A stretch of DNA of 64,000 nt from Amycolatopsis arida (GTDB taxonomy: Bacteria > Actinomycetota > Actinomycetes > Mycobacteriales > Pseudonocardiaceae), in the NCBI RefSeq assembly GCF_900115565.1, contig NZ_FOWW01000003.1, forward strand, positions 620,001-684,000, given 5' to 3'. Positions 40,514-48,716 of the stretch are shown here, one piece after another (the first letter of the stretch is position 1; the number at the start of each line of letters is the position of its first letter). The notes under the pieces are model-generated. The model was not told the DNA's origin. It did no database searches and worked only from the letters and a program-made list of their open reading frames with translations. A program made the translations under genes and the position numbers.

Positions 40514-41116
40514 CTACGCCGCCAGGTGGGCGTACACGATCACGTTGTCCGTGTAGCTGTGCTCCTCCTGGTCGAACGCGCCGCCGCAGGTGATCAGGCG
40601 CAGCTCGGAGGCATCGGTCTCGCCGTACACGGCCTCCTCCGGGAACTGCTCCTTCGGCACCTGCTCCTTGCGCTCGGCGACGAACCGCAGCGTGGTGCCG
40701 TCCGCCCGCTCGACGAAGATCTCGTCACCGGGGCTCAGCTCGTGCAGCCGGAAGAAGATCCCCGGCTTCTGCCGGCCGTCCACGTGACCGAGGATGATCG
40801 CCGGCCCGGGCTCACCCGGCACCTCCGCGAGGCGGTACCACGCGGCCTGCATCGGCTGGTCCACCGGCGGCACCTCGATCTGCAGGTTGCGTCCCACCCC
40901 CACCTCGATCAGCGTCGACTCCGCGCCGATCTTGGGGATGCGGATGCCGACCGGCTTGACCCGGCCGTCCGGCGCCTTCTGCACGGACGCCGGCCGCTCC
41001 CCGGCCGGCGCGGCCGGCGCGGCGGGCTCCGCCCCGCAACCGGCCACCAGCATCAGCGACGCCAGCAGGGCGGCCACGACACCGCGGCCGCCCCGGGCGA
41101 GCGACAGTGCGCGCAC
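40514..41116 (-). CDS. Class F sortase, predicted lipoprotein
   Basis: 200-residue sortase-fold protein. The N-terminal signal ends in a lipobox (LVAGC, Cys27), so it is probably lipid-anchored outside the membrane. The sortase domain (about 55-200) has PKIGAESTLIEVG, the catalytic His in LGHVDG and the catalytic Cys in LRLITCGG. No Arg follows that Cys: the remaining stretch is AFDQEEHSYTDNVIVYAHLA, whereas sortases normally place a catalytic Arg there. The upstream gene, 10 bases away on the same strand, encodes a secreted collagen-like protein that may be its partner or substrate. Confidence 0.87.
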   Translation of the reverse strand: MRALSLARGGRGVVAALLASLMLVAGCGAEPAAPAAPAGERPASVQKAPDGRVKPVGIRIPKIGAESTLIEVGVGRNLQIEVPPVDQPMQAAWYRLAEVPGEPGPAIILGHVDGRQKPGIFFRLHELSPGDEIFVERADGTTLRFVAERKEQVPKEQFPEEAVYGETDASELRLITCGGAFDQEEHSYTDNVIVYAHLAA

Positions 41117-41126
41117 CCGCCAGCCC

Positions 41127-41879
41127 TCAGCCGACCAGCGTCGCGGTGGCGCCGCCGCCGGTCTCGTGCTTGCCCTTCGGCCGGATCACGACGTTCTCGC
41201 GCACCTCGTCCGCGGTCCGCGGCAGCTGCGCCTGAACGGGTGGCTCACCGGTCACGACGAACGTGACCGACAGTGTCTTGCCCCCGCACTGGACCGACGC
41301 CGTGTGCTGGCCGAACTCGGCGTCCTCGCGGACCACACCGCCGGCGAGGAACAGCCAGTCGTACTCCTCGTCCTGGAAGATCTCCGAGAACTCGGTGATC
41401 GCGGTGGAGGTCAGGCCGCCCACCTCACCGGACACGCAGATGAAGGCGAAGTAGATCTCCTCGCCGCGGCGCACCTTCTCCGAGGAGACGAACATCGCCT
41501 CGTCGTCGACGGTCGGACCCTCCTCACCGGGGTCCCCCGGCTCTCCAGGCTCGCCTGGCTCCCCGGGCTGGCCCGGCTCACCCGGCTCACCCGGCTCACC
41601 GGGCTGGCCCGGTTCCCCTGGCTGCCCGGGTTCACTCGGCTGCCCGGGCTCACTCGGCTCGCCGGGCTCCGACGGCTCGCCGGGCTCCGACGGCTCACCC
41701 GGCTCCGACGGCTCACTCGACGGCGGGGTGGTCACGTCGGCGGGCGCGGACGACGCCGGGGGCGCGACCTCGCTCGTCTCCGGCTCGGCCGGGTTGGCGA
41801 GCGCCACGGGCCCCATGGTCAGCGTGATCGCCGCGCCGAGAACGGCGGCACGGGTCGACAGACCCCAAGATCTTTTCAC
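41127..41879 (-). CDS. Secreted protein with collagen-like Gly-Glu-Pro repeats, beside class F sortase
   Basis: 250-residue exported protein. A signal peptide (about 1-30, ending VALA) is followed by a low-complexity region of SEPGEP hexapeptides that turns into regular GEP/GQP triplets (collagen-like, about residues 55-125), then a beta-rich domain with three Cys (~130-225). The tail contains LPRTADEV and ends PKGKHETGGG plus eight residues. There is no C-terminal hydrophobic helix, so a classical LPxTG cell-wall signal is absent. GTG 41879 has AGGGGAA 6 bases upstream; GTG 41909 is an alternative. It is co-transcribed with the sortase. Confidence 0.78.
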   Translation of the reverse strand: MKRSWGLSTRAAVLGAAITLTMGPVALANPAEPETSEVAPPASSAPADVTTPPSSEPSEPGEPSEPGEPSEPGEPSEPGQPSEPGQPGEPGQPGEPGEPGEPGQPGEPGEPGEPGDPGEEGPTVDDEAMFVSSEKVRRGEEIYFAFICVSGEVGGLTSTAITEFSEIFQDEEYDWLFLAGGVVREDAEFGQHTASVQCGGKTLSVTFVVTGEPPVQAQLPRTADEVRENVVIRPKGKHETGGGATATLVG

Positions 41880-41906
41880 AGAAGTTCCCCTGGAAAGTAA
41901 CGAAGA

Positions 41907-41964
41907 CACCCGATCGAGGGTGTTGCCTCACTGTGAGGCGCCGCCCATTTAACTCGATCGGGTG
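41907..41964 (-). promoter_or_regulatory. Nested inverted repeats upstream of the sortase operon
   Basis: CACCCGATCGAG (41907-41918) and CTCGATCGGGTG (41953-41964) are perfect 12-base inverted arms 34 bases apart. Between them GCCTCA-CTG-TGAGGC (41925-41939) forms a smaller hairpin. In the transcript this would be a two-level stem-loop 28 bases before the chosen start of the secreted protein. The rest of the gap up to 42208 shows no gene. Confidence 0.6.
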
Positions 41965-42208
41965 AGGTAACCTGAACAAGGTTCCCGGAGAGATAGAGCA
42001 CAGAGGCTTGACGTAACGAAAATCGGCGCTAGCCGATGGTTGGCCCCGCAACCAGCGACGTACCCGCGTACCGCGGCACACCACTGTCGCGGTACCCGCG
42101 GTGTCCACCGCGGGCCGACGCCCCGTCCACCGGTTCTCCCACAGCCTGGGTTCACCACGGATTCGCGCTCAGCGGATCCGTTCCGATTGGTACGAAAGGT
42201 GGTTCGCC

Positions 42209-42424
42209 GTGCGTGCTGCGGCATTAGCGGTGGTGGGCCTTCTGGGGGGATTCGTCGGAGGTGAGGCGCTGGCCGCGGCCTTCGGACTACTGACCGCCCA
42301 GCTCACCGATTCCCCCGGCCCGTTCGTGTGGATCCTCCGCGCCCTGCCCTTCGTCCTGGCGGTGGTGGGCGCGGTCGCGGTGCCGGCGGTCGACGCCCGG
42401 CTCCGCCGGAAGGGGGACGCGTGA
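42209..42424 (+). CDS. Small two-helix membrane protein
   Basis: 71-residue protein with two hydrophobic segments (about 3-26 and 40-62) and a short basic tail. GTG 42209 has AAAGGTGG 7 bases upstream; the longer frame upstream lacks similarity. Its stop overlaps the next start (GTGA), so the two are translationally coupled and may form one membrane complex. No family recognised. Confidence 0.7.
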   Translation: MRAAALAVVGLLGGFVGGEALAAAFGLLTAQLTDSPGPFVWILRALPFVLAVVGAVAVPAVDARLRRKGDA

Positions 42425-42930
42425 ACATCCGGCAGCTCGGCTTCCTCGCCGGAGTCGCCCACCTCTGGGCGGCGCTGCTGCTCCTCGGCTCGCTGCTGAC
42501 CGAGACGGTGCTGCTCTACCCGAACATCTTCCACGACGTGCCACGGTCCCTGCGGACCACGACCGACTTCCTCGCGGTGACCAACCCCGGGGACGTCTTC
42601 CCGGTCATCGGTACCGCCACCCTGCTCACCGGGGTGCTCGCGGTCGTCCTCGGGTGGCGGACCCGCGCCGCGCGGTACCGCTTCCTCGGCGGCGTCGCCT
42701 CCGTCGCGCTGGGGGACTTCCTGCTCTCGATGCTCTACATGTGGGAGCGCAACGAGATCATGTTCGAGGGCACCGCCGTGCACTCCGCCGCCTACCTCCA
42801 GCAGGTCGCCACGGAGTTCCAGACCGCGCACTGGTTCCGACTCTGCGCGGCCGCGCTGGCCGCGGTGCTGGCGTTCGCCGGGTTCCTGGCGCTGCACCGG
42901 CAGCGCGTGACGGCGGGGCGGCCGGACTGA
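42421..42930 (+). CDS. Four-helix membrane protein (DUF1772-like topology)
   Basis: 169 residues with about four transmembrane segments (near 8-28, 60-82, 88-108 and 135-158). It resembles DUF1772/anthrone-oxygenase-like membrane proteins in size and topology, but no diagnostic motif was found. GTG 42421 overlaps the previous stop. A strong hairpin begins inside its last codons. Confidence 0.7.
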   Translation: MNIRQLGFLAGVAHLWAALLLLGSLLTETVLLYPNIFHDVPRSLRTTTDFLAVTNPGDVFPVIGTATLLTGVLAVVLGWRTRAARYRFLGGVASVALGDFLLSMLYMWERNEIMFEGTAVHSAAYLQQVATEFQTAHWFRLCAAALAAVLAFAGFLALHRQRVTAGRPD

Positions 42931-42944
42931 CCGGCCGCCCCGCC
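42912..42944. terminator. Bidirectional terminator between membrane protein and carboxypeptidase genes
   Basis: GGCGGGGCGGCCGG and CCGGCCGCCCCGCC form a perfect 14-bp stem around ACTGA, which includes the stop codon of the + gene. It lies 14 bases after the stop of the convergent peptidase. Confidence 0.8.
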
Positions 42945-42957
42945 CACGACCCCCGGG

Positions 42958-44226
42958 TCAGCCCGCCGCGCGGAGCAGGATGTCGACGGCGCGGTCGTTG
43001 CGTGCCGTCTCCCGCGGGATGACCGACGCCGGCGGGTAGAAGCCGCCGATGCCGCTGGCGCTGCGCGGGTACATCTCGAAGGTGTAGCTCAGGATCTTGT
43101 GCTGGGCCCACATCCAGTCGTTCACCGAGCCGTCGGTGATGTACAGGTCGCTGGACTGCTGTGGCCGGTAGTTGTTGGTCGCCGCCATCTGCCGGCCGAC
43201 GTCCTGGAACCGGCGGGCCTGCGTCTGGTCGAGGCCGGGCGCGGTGTCGGCGTAGGTGTAGCCGTACGGCCAGAGCACCAGCTCCGAGTACGTGTGGAAG
43301 TCGATGTGCGCCTTGATCTGCTGCGTGCCGCCGACCACCCGCGAGTTCACGAAGTTCGACACCGCCCGGGTCTCCGGTGCGGAGAACGGTGCCGTGCCGC
43401 GGTAGGTGTCACTGGTCGGGCTGCCGCTGGAGCCGCCGCAGCAACCCCACTTGTAGCCCCAGTTGCGGTTCGGGTCGGTGCCGTATCCCTGCCGGTTCTT
43501 CCGCCAGCCCTTGTACCGGCCGCCGGCGATGTCGTACTCCGACCCGTCCGGGTTGACCTGCGGGATCACCCAGATCTCCCGGGTGTCCACGAGCTGCTTG
43601 ATCGCCGGGTCGGTCGCGTAGCCCTGGGTGAAGCGGTTGACGATCCGGATGCACATCTCGGTGGTGAGGTGCTCGCGGGCGTGCTGGTTGCAGGTGAACA
43701 GCACCTCCGGCTCGGCCTCGTCCTGCGCCACGTTGTCGCTGATCTTGATGATGGGCAGCTCGCGGCCCTCGTAGGACCGGCCCACGCTGCTCGTCCGCGC
43801 CAGGTTCGGGTAGCTCTGCGCGGCCCGCCGCAACACCTGGGTCATCTCGGCGTAGGTGTGGTACGCCTCGTCGCCCGGCGGGAAGTCGGCCGTCACCGCG
43901 GACGTGCCGGCGCCGCCGCTGCGTTCGGCCAGCATCGCGTCGAAGTCGCCGACCTGGTCCAGCGTGAAGCCGCGGGCCCGCAGGCTCCTGGCCTGCTCCG
44001 GGGTCGCCACGATGGTCAGCGCGCCCTCGCGCAGGCCGAGCACGTCGACCCCGCTGCCGGCCACCACGGTCCGCGCGGCGGCGTCGCCGGCCGGCACGGT
44101 GTACACGCCCCGGGTCGGCGTGCCGCGGTCCGGAGTCTGTGCCCCCGCCGGGGAGGCCATCGTCGCGAGCAGGAGTACCCCGGCCGCCGCCGCGACGGCG
44201 CCGAGGACGCGACGTTTCGTGAACAT
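42958..44226 (-). CDS. Secreted M14-family zinc carboxypeptidase
   Basis: 422-residue exported metallocarboxypeptidase. A signal peptide (about 1-30, ending SPAGAQ) precedes a propeptide-like region (~30-110) and the M14 domain. Zinc ligands are in NQHAREHLT (HxxE); the third His is probably in IKAHIDFHTYSELV. Substrate-binding NPDGSEYD and RKNRQG are intact. The catalytic Glu is in SYTFEMYPR. ATG 44226 has GGAGAG 5 bases upstream. It probably degrades external peptides for nutrition, as in Streptomyces-type carboxypeptidase T. Confidence 0.93.
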   Translation of the reverse strand: MFTKRRVLGAVAAAAGVLLLATMASPAGAQTPDRGTPTRGVYTVPAGDAAARTVVAGSGVDVLGLREGALTIVATPEQARSLRARGFTLDQVGDFDAMLAERSGGAGTSAVTADFPPGDEAYHTYAEMTQVLRRAAQSYPNLARTSSVGRSYEGRELPIIKISDNVAQDEAEPEVLFTCNQHAREHLTTEMCIRIVNRFTQGYATDPAIKQLVDTREIWVIPQVNPDGSEYDIAGGRYKGWRKNRQGYGTDPNRNWGYKWGCCGGSSGSPTSDTYRGTAPFSAPETRAVSNFVNSRVVGGTQQIKAHIDFHTYSELVLWPYGYTYADTAPGLDQTQARRFQDVGRQMAATNNYRPQQSSDLYITDGSVNDWMWAQHKILSYTFEMYPRSASGIGGFYPPASVIPRETARNDRAVDILLRAAG

Positions 44227-44502
44227 AGCGCTCTCCAAATGTCACCGAATGTGGTGACATCAGGGTGCGGCTCGGGTGAGCTGGGTAACAACCGTCAGAA
44301 GTCGGGAAGCCGGCACCGGACTTTCGTCGGGCTATGACCAGCGCCCTCGGCGGTGTTATGGCCGGGCACGCGGTGCCCCCCGGCCGTCCACCGCGCCGTA
44401 TGTCTCCAGTGGACGGAAAGGTGCGAGGGCGGGCGCCGGCCGACCACGCGCACGAGGGCACGCCGTCGCGGTGGCGGGTGCCGGATCTGGTTAACTGCCC
44501 GC

Positions 44503-45027
44503 GTGCTGCGCCGACTCTCCCTCCCCGCCGTGGCCGTCGCCGGCCTGCTGGCCGCGTGCACGCCGACCGAGAACCCGCCGCCCGCGCCGGAGCCACCGCG
44601 GACCGCCGCCCCACCGCAGCTTCCGCCCGACCCGGAACCGGTGGCCGACGGCCCGTGCCCGTACCTGACCGCCGACTTCGTCGGCCAGGCCAACGGGCAG
44701 CGGGTGGGGAACGTGCGGACGTCGGCCGACGAGCCGCACCCCACGTGCTTCTTCTACCGCCCGGACGGCTCGGTGCAGCTGACCGTGCGGGTCTACGTCG
44801 GCGAGCCCGGCGTGGCCAGGGCTTTGGTCGACCACGCGGCACCGGTCGACACGGCCAACCCCGCCGATGAGCCGCCGGGATGGCAGGGCGGCTACCAGAA
44901 GACCGAGGAAGGAGCCGTGTACGCGGTGGCCAAGGGCGGTGCCGCGGTGGTCGTGACCACCAACCAGCAGCAGAGTGTCAAGGCCCGCGAGGTCGCCACC
45001 GAGGCCATCTCCGCGTTGAAGATCTAG
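44503..45027 (+). CDS. DUF2020-type lipoprotein
   Basis: 174-residue predicted lipoprotein. A short signal ends in the lipobox LLAAC (Cys19), followed by a Pro-rich linker and a domain beginning GPCPYLTADFVGQANGQRV. Two Cys (CPYL and TCFFYRPDG) probably form a disulfide. The pattern matches the DUF2020 family of actinobacterial lipoproteins. GTG 44503. Divergent from the carboxypeptidase across 276 gene-free bases. Function unknown. Confidence 0.83.
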   Translation: MLRRLSLPAVAVAGLLAACTPTENPPPAPEPPRTAAPPQLPPDPEPVADGPCPYLTADFVGQANGQRVGNVRTSADEPHPTCFFYRPDGSVQLTVRVYVGEPGVARALVDHAAPVDTANPADEPPGWQGGYQKTEEGAVYAVAKGGAAVVVTTNQQQSVKAREVATEAISALKI

Positions 45028-45151
45028 CTGGATCAGCGGCAAGTTGATCTTGTACTACCCTGTGCGGCACGCGAGGGCGTGACAGCCCAGCGTGACCCCC
45101 ATGCGAGTAATCCGCACCGTCCGATCTCTAGGTGAAGAAGGATAGAAATCC

Positions 45152-45604
45152 GTGGCTGAAACCCTCAAGGAAATCCTGCTCGACTCCAGCAGGCGTCCGG
45201 CCGTCGTGACCGACCTGCAGACCCTGGTCGACGAAGAGGTCTCGGACAAGAGCGGCGTCTCCGGCACGGTCGTGAAGACCGGCTACGCCGCGGTCAAGAA
45301 GGTCAAGCCGGGCATCATCGGCTCGGCCGTGGACAGCCTGCTCGACGAGTTCGCGGCGGCGCTGGAGCCGTTCTACGCCGACTACAAGGCCAGCGGCGGC
45401 ACGGACTTCGGCGCCTACCTGGCCGGGCGCTCGGACGAGGCGGCCGACGCGCTGCTCGCCGTGACCGACGCCCGCGCGGAGAAGAGCAGCCGGGACAGCA
45501 TCAAGAAGGTCTACGGCAAGCTCCGCCCGCAGGGCAAGAAGAACGTCGAGGAGGCGCTGCCGCGGCTCGGCAAGCTGATCGACAAGCACGCCGCCACCGC
45601 CTGA
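45152..45604 (+). CDS. DUF6918-type conserved helical protein
   Basis: 150-residue soluble, mainly helical protein. Conserved stretches are DLQTLVDEEVSDKSGVSGT and KTGYAAVKKVKPGI. It matches a conserved actinobacterial family of unknown function (DUF6918 as I recall it). GTG 45152 has GAAGGA about 9 bases upstream. Followed by a strong terminator. Confidence 0.78.
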   Translation: MAETLKEILLDSSRRPAVVTDLQTLVDEEVSDKSGVSGTVVKTGYAAVKKVKPGIIGSAVDSLLDEFAAALEPFYADYKASGGTDFGAYLAGRSDEAADALLAVTDARAEKSSRDSIKKVYGKLRPQGKKNVEEALPRLGKLIDKHAATA

Positions 45605-45629
45605 GCACGGCGAGGACGACAAGCAGGAC

Positions 45630-45664
45630 GAAGGGCCGGGGCGCCGGGTGCGCCTCGGCCCTTC
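45630..45664. terminator. Bidirectional terminator
   Basis: GAAGGGCCGGGGCGC pairs with GCGCCTCGGCCCTTC (15 bp, one G-T pair) around CGGGT, 25 bases after the upstream gene stop. It lies between two convergent genes. Confidence 0.75.
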
Positions 45665-45777
45665 TCGTTCCCGGGGACGCCAGCGGGGACACCCCCGCAT
45701 CGCGCCCGACGAGCGGCGGGGCCCCGACCCGAACCGGTCGAGGCCCCGCCACCCGGTCGCCTTCCGGAACCAGGCCG

Positions 45778-46554
45778 TCAGCTCTTCTTGTCGCCGGCGG
45801 GCGATCCCGGCGACGCCTTCCCGCCGCCGCCGCCGGACTCGGCCGACGACTGGGACTGCTTCGCCGACGAACCGGACTGCTTGTCCCCACCGTTCGACTT
45901 CGTGCCGCCGGCCGGCGTCGTCGACCCGGACTTGGCCGACGACGCCGAAGACCCTGACGACGTCGAAGACCCAGACGACGCCGACCTGACCGGCGCGGGC
46001 CGCTGGGTCTCGGTGTTCCGCGGTGGCGTGGGCGCCGGCGGCGGGGTGGGCTTGGCCCGCATGGCGTAGGCGACGCCGGCGACGAGCGCGCCGATGCCGA
46101 GCACCCACGGCCACTTCCGCCGCTTCTTCTCGCCCTTCGCGGCGACCTTCGCCTCGGCCAGCGCGGCCTTGAAGTCCTTCTTCGCGTGCTTGAAGTCCCG
46201 CTTGCCCTTGCGCTTGGACTCGCCCGTCGCCTTCGCCGCCTTGATCGCGGCCTTCTTCGCCTTGCGGCCCGGCTTGCGCAGCTCGGCGCCGCGCTCCGCG
46301 GCCACCTTCCGCGCGTTCCGCGCGTTCTTGGCCAGGTCCTTGCGGGCCCGCTTGGCCTGCTTGGCGAGCTTGCGCCGGGTCCGGCGGGTGGCCTTGCGGG
46401 CGACCTCGGCGCCCTCGGCGAGCGAGTGCTCGGCGGCCGCCGCGACCTGCTCGGTCACGTCGGCGCCGACCTTGCGCGCCTCCGTGGCCCGGGCGCGCAG
46501 CCCGTGCAGCCCCGCCTTCGCCGGCTCGCCCACCTGATCCGGAGCACGAGTCAT
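45778..46554 (-). CDS. Lys/Ala-rich single-pass membrane protein (CwsA position)
   Basis: 258 residues in three parts: a strongly basic Ala/Lys/Arg-rich helical N-terminal domain (~1-160, with many KAAKKA-type units), one transmembrane helix (WPWVLGIGALVAGVAYAM, about 170-188), and a Ser/Gly-rich disordered tail. ATG 46554 is preferred; GTG 46563 is an alternative. It lies opposite and just before ppiA, where mycobacteria carry cwsA, a membrane protein working with CrgA and Wag31. The positional match is suggestive, but sequence similarity to CwsA is not clear. The basic region could also bind nucleic acid or polyphosphate. Confidence 0.7.
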   Translation of the reverse strand: MTRAPDQVGEPAKAGLHGLRARATEARKVGADVTEQVAAAAEHSLAEGAEVARKATRRTRRKLAKQAKRARKDLAKNARNARKVAAERGAELRKPGRKAKKAAIKAAKATGESKRKGKRDFKHAKKDFKAALAEAKVAAKGEKKRRKWPWVLGIGALVAGVAYAMRAKPTPPPAPTPPRNTETQRPAPVRSASSGSSTSSGSSASSAKSGSTTPAGGTKSNGGDKQSGSSAKQSQSSAESGGGGGKASPGSPAGDKKS

Positions 46555-46643
46555 GGCCTTCACCTCGTCAATCGTTTCCTTATTGTGCCTGTGTCCGTAA
46601 CCTATCCTGCCCCTTTCCGGCGGTTTCCGCTGCGGATGGCACG

Positions 46644-47201
46644 ATGAAGCGCGTGACTGACAGCAATCAACCCCTCGTAGGAGCGAAGGTGACGGCCACC
46701 CTGCACACGAACCAGGGCGACATCCGCCTCCGCCTCTTCCCCGACCACGCTCCCAAGACGGTCGCCAACTTCGTCGGCCTCGCCGAGGGCACCAAGGAGT
46801 ACACGCAGCCGAACGCGAAGGGGGAGCGCTCCGGCCCGTTCTACGACGGCTCGATCTTCCACCGGGTCATCGACGGGTTCATGATCCAGGGCGGTGACCC
46901 CACCGGCACCGGCCGCGGCGGCCCCGGGTACCAGTTCGACGACGAGTTCCACCCCGAGCTGCAGTTCAACCGCCCCTACCTGCTGGCGATGGCCAACGCG
47001 GGCCCGGCGACCAACGGCTCGCAGTTCTTCATCACCGTCGTGCCGACCACGCACCTGAACTTCAAGCACACGATCTTCGGCGAGGTGGCCGACCAGGAGT
47101 CGCGCAACGTCGTCGACGCGATCGCGCGCACCGCGACGGGCCCGGCCGACCGGCCGCTGAACGACGTCGTCATCGAGCGGGTCACCGTCGAGCGTTCCTG
47201 A
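46644..47201 (+). CDS. ppiA: Peptidyl-prolyl cis-trans isomerase (cyclophilin)
   Basis: 185-residue cytosolic cyclophilin that speeds proline isomerisation during folding. Active-site motifs are FHRVIDGFMIQGGDP, NGSQFFITVVPT and HTIFGEV. Length and lack of a signal peptide match Rv0009. ATG 46644 or GTG 46653 could be the start. Confidence 0.95.
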   Translation: MKRVTDSNQPLVGAKVTATLHTNQGDIRLRLFPDHAPKTVANFVGLAEGTKEYTQPNAKGERSGPFYDGSIFHRVIDGFMIQGGDPTGTGRGGPGYQFDDEFHPELQFNRPYLLAMANAGPATNGSQFFITVVPTTHLNFKHTIFGEVADQESRNVVDAIARTATGPADRPLNDVVIERVTVERS

Positions 47202-47314
47202 GAGGTGGAGGCGCGGTAGGTTGGAGGCTTCATGAGCGACGATGGTGGAGCTTGCGGAGCAGCGCTCATGAGAGCCGACCGGGTGCGGGTGTCCCGCAAG
47301 ACACTGGAGGCATC

Positions 47315-48280
47315 GTGAGCCAACCACCGTTTCCGCCGCCCCCGGAGTCCGCGCACCAGCAGGAGGCGCTGCCCGCGTGCTGGTGGCATCCGAACCGGCG
47401 GACCGGCCTGCGCTGCGTCCGCTGTGACCGGCCGGCGTGCCCCGAGTGCCTGCGCGAGGCGTCGGTGGGCCACCAGTGCGTCGACTGCGTGCACGCCGCC
47501 CGCGAGCAGCAGCGGGCCCAGCAGGTGCGGTACCGGCGCGCCGGGTACGGAGCGCGGACGCCGGCCGGGGCGCGGGCGTCGTCCAGCGTGGTCGTCACGC
47601 CGGTGCTCATCGCGCTCAACGTGCTGGTGTACGTGTTCACCGCGGTGCAGGCGCAGGACCCGATGCGCAACACCTCGGCGCTGTACCAGGACGGCGCGCT
47701 GGTGCCGTGGTTCGTCGCCGAGTACGGCGAGTGGTGGCGGCTGCTCACCGGCGGCTTCCTGCACTACGGGCTGCTGCACATCGTGATGAACATGTTCGCC
47801 CTGCTCATCCTCGGCCGGGACCTCGAGCTGCTGCTCGGCAAGGTGCGGTTCCTCGCCCTCTACTTCGTCTCGCTGCTCGGCGGCTCGGTCGCGGTGCAGC
47901 TGTTCGGGTTCCCGCTGCAGCCGACCGTGGGGGCCTCCGGCGCGATCTACGGCCTGCTCGGCGCCATCCTGGTGGCCGTGCTGCGGCTGCGGCTCAACCC
48001 GACGGCCATCCTCATGGTGATCGGGCTGAATCTGGTGATCACGTTCTCGGTCCCGAACATCTCGTGGCTCGGCCACCTCGGCGGGTTCGTCGTCGGCGCG
48101 GTGATCATGGTGGCCATGCTCTACGCGCCGGAGGGGAACCGAGCCGCGCTGCAGTTCGGCGCGGTGGCGCTGATCGCCGTCGCGCTGGTCGGCCTGGTGT
48201 TCCTGCGCGACGCGCAGCTCGCGGACATGGTCTGCGGGTTCCGCGGCAACGAGGCCGTGTGCGTGCCCGGCGCCAGGTAG
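47315..48280 (+). CDS. Rhomboid family intramembrane serine protease with N-terminal zinc finger
   Basis: 321 residues. Residues ~20-60 contain a Cys/His zinc-binding motif (CWWHPNRRTGLRCVRC then CPECLREASVGHQC), a B-box-like domain common in actinobacterial rhomboids. Six or seven transmembrane helices follow, with the catalytic Ser in GASGAIYG and His in LGHLGGF. HYGLLHIVMNMFAL is the family helix-2 motif. GTG 47315 is set by TGGAGG upstream. It cleaves membrane proteins within the bilayer; substrates unknown. Position matches the conserved ppiA-rhomboid order. Confidence 0.94.
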   Translation: MSQPPFPPPPESAHQQEALPACWWHPNRRTGLRCVRCDRPACPECLREASVGHQCVDCVHAAREQQRAQQVRYRRAGYGARTPAGARASSSVVVTPVLIALNVLVYVFTAVQAQDPMRNTSALYQDGALVPWFVAEYGEWWRLLTGGFLHYGLLHIVMNMFALLILGRDLELLLGKVRFLALYFVSLLGGSVAVQLFGFPLQPTVGASGAIYGLLGAILVAVLRLRLNPTAILMVIGLNLVITFSVPNISWLGHLGGFVVGAVIMVAMLYAPEGNRAALQFGAVALIAVALVGLVFLRDAQLADMVCGFRGNEAVCVPGAR

Positions 48281-48296
48281 TGGGCCGGGTGGCCGC

Positions 48297-48716
48297 TCAG
48301 TAGGCCCTGGCGCGCAGCTCGGCGAGGACGTCCAGCACGTCGCGCGGGTCCGTGCCGAGCTCGATCCGGCCCAGCACCACCAGCTCGTCGGCCTCGACCT
48401 CGAGCACGGTGACGTCGCGGCCGAGCCGGCGGGTGGTCGCCAGCCGGAACCGCGCCCGCGGCCAGTCCAGCCGCCGCGTCCCGCCGAGGGTGCGCACCCG
48501 CAGGCCCCCGGCGTCGGCGGTGAGCCGGGGCCGGACCAGGGTGCCGTGCGCGGCGGCGAGCACCAGCGCGAGGGCGGCCACCCCGAGCAGCAGCGCACCG
48601 GCGCGGTCGGCGGTGCGCGCCATCACCACGGTGGCCGCGGCCGCGACGGCGGCCAGCAGCCACCCGGTGAGGACCAGCGCCCGCTGGGGCGCCCAACTAT
48701 ATCTGGGGTTATCCAC
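48297..48716 (-). CDS. PH-domain membrane protein (Rv0010c family)
   Basis: 139-residue protein with two N-terminal transmembrane helices (about 10-30 and 37-55) followed by a small beta domain (RPRLTADAGGLRVRTLGGTRRL) of the bacterial PH type. Start GTG 48716 (VDNPRYSWAPQ) is preferred; TTG 48731 would add five residues. Neither has a ribosome site, so the mRNA may be leaderless. The start region coincides with two DnaA boxes. Convergent with the rhomboid gene. Function unknown. Confidence 0.82.
   Translation of the reverse strand: MDNPRYSWAPQRALVLTGWLLAAVAAAATVVMARTADRAGALLLGVAALALVLAAAHGTLVRPRLTADAGGLRVRTLGGTRRLDWPRARFRLATTRRLGRDVTVLEVEADELVVLGRIELGTDPRDVLDVLAELRARAY

Noticed and set aside
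41520-41720. Dense CCGGCTCACC-type tandem repeats suggesting a CRISPR or mobile repeat
   Set aside because: They encode the Gly-Glu-Pro/Ser-Glu-Pro repeats of the secreted protein and stay in frame throughout.
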